56,672 nt of DNA. Source: Myxococcales bacterium (GTDB taxonomy: Bacteria > Myxococcota_A > UBA9042). Of this stretch, positions 50,501 through 56,672 are shown in pieces. The DNA is taken from NCBI GenBank assembly GCA_947491025.1, contig CANLIC010000030.1:1-56672 (forward strand), read 5' to 3'. The first letter of the stretch is position 1. Every line of letters starts with the position of its first letter. The notes beneath the pieces were generated by a model that did no database searches, was not told the origin of the DNA, and was given only the letters and a program-made list of their open reading frames with translations. Position numbers and translations under genes: made by a program.

Positions 50501-50505
50501 CCTCC
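50501..50505 (-). promoter_or_regulatory. Ribosome binding site of the lipase-like gene
   Basis: GGAGG on the minus strand, 5 bases before the start at 50495. It decides that start over the long in-frame extension to 51263, which overlaps the barrel gene. Confidence 0.65.
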
Positions 50506-50578
50506 GCTGCCGCCATCCCGCCCTGCCCTGGCCCGGCCGCTTCGCCGACCGAAGCGCCTGTGGACCGCGCGCCGCCGC

Positions 50579-52228
50579 TCACCACGAACCGCGCAGGGCC
50601 ACCTGGCCGATCGCCGCGCCGACCGCCGCCGCCGCGCTGCCATCGGCGCCAGCGAAGGCCGCACCCGGGAACGCGACGCCGAAATCGATGCGAGCGCGCA
50701 ACGACAATCCGGCCGTCAGCGGCTGGTCGAACTGCGCCGCGGCGTCGAACTCGACGCCCAGCTCGTCGCTGGCAGCGCCGCCGCGCGGTCCCTTGGGCGA
50801 GCCGCCGGCGAGGCCGGTGCGGTGGGGATCGACGAGCTTGCGCGTGCCCTGCGCCACCAAGAAGCCACCGAGGAGCGTCAGGTTGCCGAGGCGGGCCCGC
50901 AGCGTCTGGGCGTGCCAGAGCGCGCCGGTGGCGCTGCCGCCGCTGGCGAAGCGCTCGGCGCCGGCGGGGGCCTGGCCCGAGAAGCGCACATCGCCGAGGT
51001 TGTAGACGATGTTGGCGCTCTGCCGCCGCCACAGCTCGCCAAAGAGCACGAGTCCGACCCGGAGGTCGCGCGCCAGCTTGAAGTTGGTGACCGCCTCGTC
51101 GAATGGCCGATCGTCGCCGCTGGCGTAGCCGCCGTCGAGCTGAACGCCGAAGTCGCGGCCCTCGATGCGCAGGCGCAAGAGGCCGCCGGCTTGCTCGACG
51201 TTGAGGCGCGCTGGCGAGCTGGGCGTGCGAAAGTAGTTGGTGTCGCCGCGGATCATCAGCCACTCGGTCGCCAGCGACGCGCGCTGGCCCATGAACTTGC
51301 CGTGCCAGGCCGCGAAAGCGTCGCCGACCCAGACGTCGAGGCCGAGGTCTCGGGAGTCGCGCTGCCAGCGGCGCACGCCATAGGCGCCGACCTCGAGCTG
51401 CGGGTAGCGCAGGACCAGCGCCGCCACCATCTGCCGAGCGTCATCGCCGGCGGCGCGATTGGCCAGGTCATCCTCGACCACCCGGTCGGCGGCGAAGACC
51501 AGCGCCAGCGGCGCTACGGCGAGCAAGCTGCCGTCGCCGGGGATGCCCGCCGGCAGCAGCGCCACCTGCGCCCGGTCGACCACGGCGCCGCGGCGCTTGA
51601 GGCCGAACTGGTAGGGCTCATCGTCGCCGGCCTGCGCCAAAAGCCCGAGGCCCCAGCGCGAGACCTGGCGACCGGCGCTGACGCGGAAGAAGCGACCCTC
51701 CGCCGAGAGCGCCAACTGGCGCAACAGCAAAGAGCCGTCCGCGGTGGCGCCGCGCTCGGCGCCGAGCCAGTGATCGGCGCTCAGCCGCGCCAGGTTGCGG
51801 TCGGCCGTCGCGGCGTTGTCGCTGGTGCCCTGCACCTGGTACTGCAAGGGCGCGGCGAAGAGATCGGCCTGCAGGTCGAGCTGCAGGGCCTGCAGCCACT
51901 CGCCACCCAGCTCCCAGCGCAGCAGACCGCCCGCGCGGAGTCGGCTCTCGATGAGGCGGTCCGCGCCGAGCCGCTGGGGATCGCTGGCGGCGACGCCCGG
52001 CGCCTCCACGGCGCTGACGGTGGTGCCAGCGACGCGGGCCTCGACCTTGGACTCGACGCGCAGCGCGCCCGGCAGGGCGACGGCCGGCGCGGCGGCGACG
52101 AAACCGAGGATGAGTGTGAAGAGCCGCGGGGCGACGGCGAGGGGAAGGGGCCAGCGGCGCGGTGCGCAGCCGGTGTGGGCGGGCTGCGACGAGCGCCGGG
52201 GGAGCCGCGGCGGCGAGGGGGGTGGCAT
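50579..52228 (-). CDS. Predicted outer-membrane beta-barrel protein
   Basis: This 549-aa protein has a long basic leader and a hydrophobic segment ending AAAPAVALPG, a signal peptidase I-type site near residue 50. The mature part is rich in alternating strands, such as RFFRVSAGRQVSRWGLGLLAQ, LRLRIEGRDFGVQLDGGYA and LRVGLVLFGELW. It ends in Trp (VALRGSW), the aromatic last residue expected of outer-membrane barrels. It is not clearly FadL, OmpA or a TonB receptor. It precedes the lipase-like lipoprotein by 83 bp, so a role in taking up the lipase product is plausible but inferred only from position. The start is moderately sure: GGAGG lies only 3 bases before the ATG, a short spacing. Confidence 0.8.
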   Translation of the reverse strand: MPPPSPPRLPRRSSQPAHTGCAPRRWPLPLAVAPRLFTLILGFVAAAPAVALPGALRVESKVEARVAGTTVSAVEAPGVAASDPQRLGADRLIESRLRAGGLLRWELGGEWLQALQLDLQADLFAAPLQYQVQGTSDNAATADRNLARLSADHWLGAERGATADGSLLLRQLALSAEGRFFRVSAGRQVSRWGLGLLAQAGDDEPYQFGLKRRGAVVDRAQVALLPAGIPGDGSLLAVAPLALVFAADRVVEDDLANRAAGDDARQMVAALVLRYPQLEVGAYGVRRWQRDSRDLGLDVWVGDAFAAWHGKFMGQRASLATEWLMIRGDTNYFRTPSSPARLNVEQAGGLLRLRIEGRDFGVQLDGGYASGDDRPFDEAVTNFKLARDLRVGLVLFGELWRRQSANIVYNLGDVRFSGQAPAGAERFASGGSATGALWHAQTLRARLGNLTLLGGFLVAQGTRKLVDPHRTGLAGGSPKGPRGGAASDELGVEFDAAAQFDQPLTAGLSLRARIDFGVAFPGAAFAGADGSAAAAVGAAIGQVALRGSW

Positions 52229-52860
52229 GGACCTCCGAGGGCGCGCGGCCTTGCCAACGCGGCGCGCGAAGGTACCACATCGGGGCCGGAAGTCACCTTG
52301 AACGAGGCGTGCGCAGCAGGCGGATCCCGACTGCGGGGGCCGCCGCGCGCAGCGTTGGCAAGGGCGTGCTGTGGCGTTGCGGAACGGCAGCGAGAAGAGT
52401 CGACAAGTCGGCACAGACCCGTCCCTTGCCTGGTGCGAGCACGGTGGCATGCTGACCGTGGCGAAGGGCTCAAGCAGCCAAGTCGGTGGGAGAAATTTCG
52501 TTGGAGTGGAGTTGACGTGAGAGAGAGTGTCTAGCCGCACGGCCTCTCCGTCTGGCGTGGTGCACCTGGAGCTCGAGCGCGGCACGCCCTGACGCGGGTG
52601 CTGCGGCCAAGGCCTGGCGCTGTGCAACCGCTATCCCACGTGATGATCAGCCGCCTGCGTCTCCACCTCGGCCAACCACCAGAAGGCGTGATGACCACCG
52701 CCACCTGTTCAACGAAGCGACCGGCACCTCGCCTATGCCCCTGCCAAGGCCGGCTCCGCGGACCTCTCCAGCCAAGGCAAGTCGCGCGGCTGAGCCAGCC
52801 GCTCGCCCGCTGCGCCACGGTGCAAGCCGCGCATCGCCTCCTCCCGGACCCGCGGCCTCG
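52229..52860. other. Divergent intergenic region, 632 bp, no clear gene
   Basis: It lies between the barrel gene (minus) and the SNF2 gene (plus). No tRNA, repeat or convincing protein-coding stretch is seen. A 23-codon reading frame (52449-52520) and longer frames on both strands have no protein-like signal. The upstream part of the SNF2 frame (52735-52860) is open but low in sense. Promoters for both flanking units must be here but no clean sigma-70 pair is visible. Confidence 0.5.
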
Positions 52861-55581
52861 ATGGTAGCCGTGCCGGTGCCGCCGCCCGCGCCCCCGCAGG
52901 TTCCCGCCCTGACCCCCGAGGGCGCGCTGCACCTGCACCCCGACGTCGCCGCTGCGCACCTGCAAGAGCCTGCCGCCGCGGCGATCGCCGCCGCTTTCGC
53001 CCTTGGCGCGGGCGCCGGGCTGCTGCACCTGGGCGCAGCTGAGGTCGCCACCGTGCTGCCGCAGCCGTGGGCCTTCTGGCGCGACGTCGCGGCCCGTTTT
53101 GTCGCCGCGCTGCGCCGCGAGGCGGCCGAGGTCGCGGCCGGCGCCGGCGAGGTGCACGCAGGCGAGATTGGCCCTCGGATTCCTGCCGAAGCGCCGGCGT
53201 GGCTCGCCGCCGCGCCGCCCTTCCCAGGCGCCGAATATCTCGACCTCGATGTGCTCGCCTCACTCTGGCAGGCGATGGCCCGGGCCGCGGCGGCCGCGGC
53301 TGGCGGCGACGTCGCGGGTTGGCTGCAACGCCAGCACCCCTCCTGGCGGGCCGTGGGCTGCGTCCACCTGCACCTCGCTGAGCACCGCGGCGACGACGCC
53401 CGCCCCTTCGCATTCATGGCGACGTACACGACACAGCTCGCGGCCGGCGGCCGGGCACAGCACCTGCCGCTCGGCCGAGCGCTGCAGCAGGCATCGTCCA
53501 GCGGCGACCGCCGCGCGCTGCTCGCCCTGCTGGCGCCCGTGCAACGCGCCGCCGAGGCCTGCCCCTGGCTCCGCCAAAAGCTCGACGACGGCGAGCTCTA
53601 CCGGCCGGCGCGCTGGTCGGTGGCTGAGGCATGCGCGCTGCTGCGTGACGTGCCGCTCCTCGACGCCGCCGGCGTAGTCGTCAAGCTGCCGGCGACCTGG
53701 GCGCGCGGCCGGCCGGCGCGGGCAGAGGTCCGGGTGACCGTCGATGCGCGGCCCGGCGGCCTGGGCGTCGACGCCTTGCTCGATGTCGACGTCGCCCTCT
53801 GCGTCGACGGCGAGGCGCTGACCGCCGCCGAATGCCGCGCCCTGCTGGCGAGCAGCGCTGGACTGGAGTTGGTGCGCGGCCGCTGGGTCGAGGTCGACGC
53901 CGCGCGATTGCAGGCTGCGCTCGACCACTACCAGGCCGCACAGCAGCGCGCCGACGACGAGGGCTTGGATTTTCACGCCGCGCTGCGTCTGCTGGCAGGC
54001 GCCAGCGCGCGAACAGCCGGACCGGAGGCGTTACTTGCCCCAGCCTGGTCCGCGGTTGTGGCCGGCCCGCGGCTTGAGGCCGTGCTGCGCGAGCTGCGCG
54101 ACCCCGACGGGGCGATGGCGCCCCTCGACCCCGGGCCGGAGCTACGGGCGACGCTGCGGCCCTACCAGGCGCGCGGCGTGGCCTGGCTGCACCTGCTGGC
54201 GCGGATGGGGCTCGGCGCCTGCCTTGCCGACGATATGGGCCTCGGTAAGACGCTGCAGGTGCTGGCTCTGTTGCTTGTGCTGCGACGCCAGGGCGTAGAA
54301 GGACCGGCATTGGTGGTTGTGCCGGCGTCTCTGCTCGGCAACTGGCAGTCCGAGGCGGAGCGCTTTGCGCCCTCGCTGCGTGTGGCGGTGGCCCACGCCT
54401 CGGCCCGCCCCGAACGCCTATGGCGGCCCGGAACCGACGGTGCAGCGCCCGACTTCGTGCTGACCACCTACGGCACACTGCTGCGCGACGAGCGGCTGCG
54501 AGCACGGCCCTGGGCGCTCTGCGTGCTCGACGAGGCGCAGGCGATCAAGAACCCGAGCGCGCGGCAGACGCGCGCGGTCAAGGCGGTGGCGGCGCGGGCG
54601 CGGATCGCCATGACCGGCACGCCGGTGGAGAACCGCCTCGCCGACCTGTGGTCGCTGATGGACTTCCTCAACCCCGGGCTGCTCGGCGGTGCGGCGGAGT
54701 TCACAGCCTTTACCAAGCGCCTGGAGGCCGCCGAGGGCGGCTTCGCGCCCCTGCGACGACTGACCGCTCCCTACCTGCTGCGGCGGCGCAAGACCGACAA
54801 GGCGGTGATCGCGGATCTGCCAGACAAGACCGAACTCCAAACGTATTGTTCCCTGACGCGGGCGCAGGCGGCCCACTACCAGGCGGCGGTCGAAGCGCTG
54901 CGCGAGCGGCTGGCGAACAGCGACGGTGTCGCGCGCCGAGGCGCCGTGCTGGCGGCGCTGATGCGCTTCAAGCAGATCTGCAACCACCCCTCGCAGTGGC
55001 TCGGCGACGGCGCCTACGCCCCGGCCGACAGCGGCAAGTTTGCGCGCCTCTGCGAGCTCGCCGAGACCATTGCGCTGCGACGGGAGAAGCTGCTGGTGTT
55101 CACCCAGTTTCGCGAGATGACCGAGCCGCTGTCCGCGCTGCTCGGCGGCGTCTTCGGCCAGCCCGGCCTCGTGCTGCACGGCGGCACCGCGGTGCGTCAA
55201 CGCGCGGACCTGGTGGCGCGCTTTCAGGGTGACCCAGAGCTGCCCTTTCTGGTGCTGTCGCTGAAGGCCGGCGGCACCGGATTGAACCTGACGGCGGCGT
55301 CGCACGTCGTGCACTTCGACCGCTGGTGGAACCCAGCGGTGGAGGACCAAGCCACGGACCGCGCCTTTCGCATCGGCCAGCGGCGCAATGTGTTGGTCCA
55401 CAAATTCGTCTGCCGCGGCACGGTCGAAGAGCGCATCGACAGGCTGATCGCTGACAAGCGGGCGCTAGCCGATGACGCGCTCGGCGGCGGCGCGGAGGTC
55501 GCGTTGACAGAGCTCTCGGACTCAGATCTGCTGGCGATGGTCGCGCTGGACCTCGACGCCGCCACCGCCGAGGCCGACTGA
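52861..55581 (+). CDS. SNF2-family DEAD/DEAH-type helicase
   Basis: This 906-aa protein belongs to the bacterial SNF2 group. The first half (about residues 1-430) includes a SNF2-associated domain (DUF3670-like pattern: ALLDVDVALCVDGEALTAAE, then LELVRGRWVEVD). The ATPase has DDMGLGKTLQ with Lys463, DEAQ at 557-560, TGTPVENRL, ALMRFKQICNHP, the C-terminal motifs LSLKAGGTGLNLTAASHVV and DRWWNPAVEDQATDRAFRIGQ. It should translocate on double-stranded DNA or remodel protein-DNA complexes in the cytosol. All helicase motifs are present. The ATG at 52861 is taken rather than 52735 because the extra 42 residues are Pro/Ala/Arg low-complexity. The SWIM gene follows after 14 bp, so they are one operon. 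Confidence 0.92.
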   Translation: MVAVPVPPPAPPQVPALTPEGALHLHPDVAAAHLQEPAAAAIAAAFALGAGAGLLHLGAAEVATVLPQPWAFWRDVAARFVAALRREAAEVAAGAGEVHAGEIGPRIPAEAPAWLAAAPPFPGAEYLDLDVLASLWQAMARAAAAAAGGDVAGWLQRQHPSWRAVGCVHLHLAEHRGDDARPFAFMATYTTQLAAGGRAQHLPLGRALQQASSSGDRRALLALLAPVQRAAEACPWLRQKLDDGELYRPARWSVAEACALLRDVPLLDAAGVVVKLPATWARGRPARAEVRVTVDARPGGLGVDALLDVDVALCVDGEALTAAECRALLASSAGLELVRGRWVEVDAARLQAALDHYQAAQQRADDEGLDFHAALRLLAGASARTAGPEALLAPAWSAVVAGPRLEAVLRELRDPDGAMAPLDPGPELRATLRPYQARGVAWLHLLARMGLGACLADDMGLGKTLQVLALLLVLRRQGVEGPALVVVPASLLGNWQSEAERFAPSLRVAVAHASARPERLWRPGTDGAAPDFVLTTYGTLLRDERLRARPWALCVLDEAQAIKNPSARQTRAVKAVAARARIAMTGTPVENRLADLWSLMDFLNPGLLGGAAEFTAFTKRLEAAEGGFAPLRRLTAPYLLRRRKTDKAVIADLPDKTELQTYCSLTRAQAAHYQAAVEALRERLANSDGVARRGAVLAALMRFKQICNHPSQWLGDGAYAPADSGKFARLCELAETIALRREKLLVFTQFREMTEPLSALLGGVFGQPGLVLHGGTAVRQRADLVARFQGDPELPFLVLSLKAGGTGLNLTAASHVVHFDRWWNPAVEDQATDRAFRIGQRRNVLVHKFVCRGTVEERIDRLIADKRALADDALGGGAEVALTELSDSDLLAMVALDLDAATAEAD

Positions 55582-55595
55582 GAAGGGGGTGACGC

Positions 55596-56672
55596 GTGGG
55601 TCGCTGGGGTTCGTTCGCAAAGAGCTTCTGGGCTCCCTACGTGCGCGTCGCCGACCGGCGGGCCGCCGCCGCCAAGGAAGTCGAGAAGCTGCGAAAGAAG
55701 GGCGAGCAGACCCAGCCCGTGGTGGTCGCGGGGCGCGCCATCGCGACGACATTCTGGGGCAAGGGCTGGTGCAACGCCATCGAGCACCACGCCGACTGGT
55801 ACAACCGCCTCGACCGCGGCCGCACCTACGCCCGCAACGGCTCGGTCGTCGACCTCCGCATCGGCGCAGGCGCGGTGGACGCCCGGGTGAGCGGCTCGGA
55901 GCTGTACACGGTCCGAATCACGATCGCTCCCCTCGGTGACGCTCGCTGGCAGCGCCTCGCCGCCGCCTGCGCCGGCAAGGTCGCTTCGCTGGTCGAGCTG
56001 CTCCAGGGCCGCCTCGACAAGGCCACCCTCGGCCGACTCTGCGACCCTGCGGACGGCCTGTTTCCCTTGCCGCAGGAGATGACGTTCGCTTGCTCCTGCC
56101 CGGACAGTGCCAGGCTCTGCAAACACGTCGCGGCAGCGCTGTACGGCGTCGGCAACCGGCTCGACAGCGCGCCCGAGCTGCTCTTCGTGCTGCGCAACGT
56201 CGACCAGGCGACCCTGCTGACTGAGGCCGGCGCGGTGGCGCTCGGCGGCGTGGGGGACGCGGACGCGCTCGGCAGCGATGACGACCTCGCCGCGATCTTT
56301 GGCGTCGAGTTCGGCGGCGACCTGGAGGGCCTCGGCGACCCGGTCGCGGCGCCACGGGCCACCACGGCGCCCAGAGTTGCCACGGCGCCGAAGACCCGGG
56401 GCCGCGCTCACCGGTCGCTGGCGCGCAGCCCGGCGCAGCCGGCGACCGAGGTGGTGGTGGCGAGACCGGTCGGGGGGCGCAAGCCACGCAAGGCGGCGCC
56501 GCCGGCGCAGGGGTTATCGAAGGCGCAGGCGGCGTTGTTGGCGGCGCTCGCTCGCCAGCCCGAGGAGATGTGGTCGCTTGAGCCCCTGCTGATGGTCGAC
56601 GTCTCGCTGACGGTGTCGGCGGTGCGCGGGGCGCTCGTCGCGCTGGAGGCTACGGGGCTGGTGACGCGCGTC
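55596..56672 (+). CDS. SWIM zinc-finger protein, partial (runs off the window)
   Basis: The reading frame starts at GTG 55596 and is open to the last base, 359 codons without stop. It has an N-terminal domain with FWGKGWCNAIEHHADWYNRLDRGRTYARNG, typical of the SWIM-family partner of bacterial SNF2 helicases. Then follows the SWIM zinc motif CxCx6CxH: Cys166, Cys168, Cys175, His177. A Pro/Ala/Arg linker (about 250-305) leads to helices at the end (LSKAQAALLAALAR, VSAVRGALVALEATGLVTR) that read like a winged-helix DNA-binding fold. It probably works with the helicase encoded 14 bp upstream in DNA repair or defence. GTG is preceded by an AAGGGGGTG purine run. The C terminus is missing here. Confidence 0.85.
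   Translation, partial: MGRWGSFAKSFWAPYVRVADRRAAAAKEVEKLRKKGEQTQPVVVAGRAIATTFWGKGWCNAIEHHADWYNRLDRGRTYARNGSVVDLRIGAGAVDARVSGSELYTVRITIAPLGDARWQRLAAACAGKVASLVELLQGRLDKATLGRLCDPADGLFPLPQEMTFACSCPDSARLCKHVAAALYGVGNRLDSAPELLFVLRNVDQATLLTEAGAVALGGVGDADALGSDDDLAAIFGVEFGGDLEGLGDPVAAPRATTAPRVATAPKTRGRAHRSLARSPAQPATEVVVARPVGGRKPRKAAPPAQGLSKAQAALLAALARQPEEMWSLEPLLMVDVSLTVSAVRGALVALEATGLVTRV

Noticed and set aside
52449..52520. Small reading frame of 23 codons in the 632-bp intergenic region
   Set aside because: No ribosome site, no recognisable motif, and such frames are expected by chance in this length.

Overview
The window is very GC-rich and looks like a chromosomal piece of a myxobacterium-like (Myxococcota, formerly Deltaproteobacteria) genome. 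The support is indirect: giant surface lipoproteins with Asp/Gly/Ser-rich spacers, Cys-rich CDDGxxCT repeats and CARDB, PKD and lamin-tail domains; a Pkn-type Ser/Thr kinase with a C-terminal membrane anchor; and many lipoprotein signal peptides. I see no rRNA, tRNA, CRISPR array, insertion sequence or integrase. Species cannot be decided from sequence alone.

Layout. 1-283: a nested palindromic (REP-like) repeat and the leader of an alpha/beta hydrolase (284-1393, +). 1375-6698 (-): a tight three-gene run of AsmA-like/GT51 peptidoglycan glycosyltransferase fusion, ATP-grasp enzyme and NTP_transf_5 nucleotidyltransferase, preceded by an RsuA/RluF-type pseudouridine synthase (6951-7772). 7889-10873 (+): secA, divergent from the synthase. 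11059-16782 (+): lamin-tail lipoprotein, Ser/Thr kinase, HEAT-repeat protein, DedA membrane protein. 16767-22103 (-): an operon of a triple-DsbA lipoprotein, a second triple thioredoxin-fold protein that has lost all three CXXC motifs, and a class I aminotransferase.

22488-28500 (+): a multi-span membrane protein with a large C-terminal domain, a von Willebrand A lipoprotein, and a stand-alone AceE-like thiamine-diphosphate enzyme. 28612-41260 (+): two giant lipoproteins (1931 and 2218 aa); the first ends in nine CARDB repeats, the second in lamin-tail, PKD and a duplicated beta-helix module. 41569-45149 (+): three closely spaced unrecognised genes, partly of much lower GC than the rest. 45282-52228 (-): an apparent run of outer-membrane barrel, lipase-like lipoprotein, thiolase and QueD/PTPS-family enzyme, which suggests surface lipid capture feeding acyl-CoA metabolism. 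52861 to the end (+): a SNF2 helicase with its SWIM zinc-finger partner, the latter cut by the window edge.

Most unusual content: the paired triple-DsbA proteins (one redox-active, one apparently redox-dead), the low-GC three-gene cassette, the AsmA-GT51 fusion operon, and the intragenic duplication in the 2218-aa lipoprotein. All functional claims are from motif reading; no database search was run.
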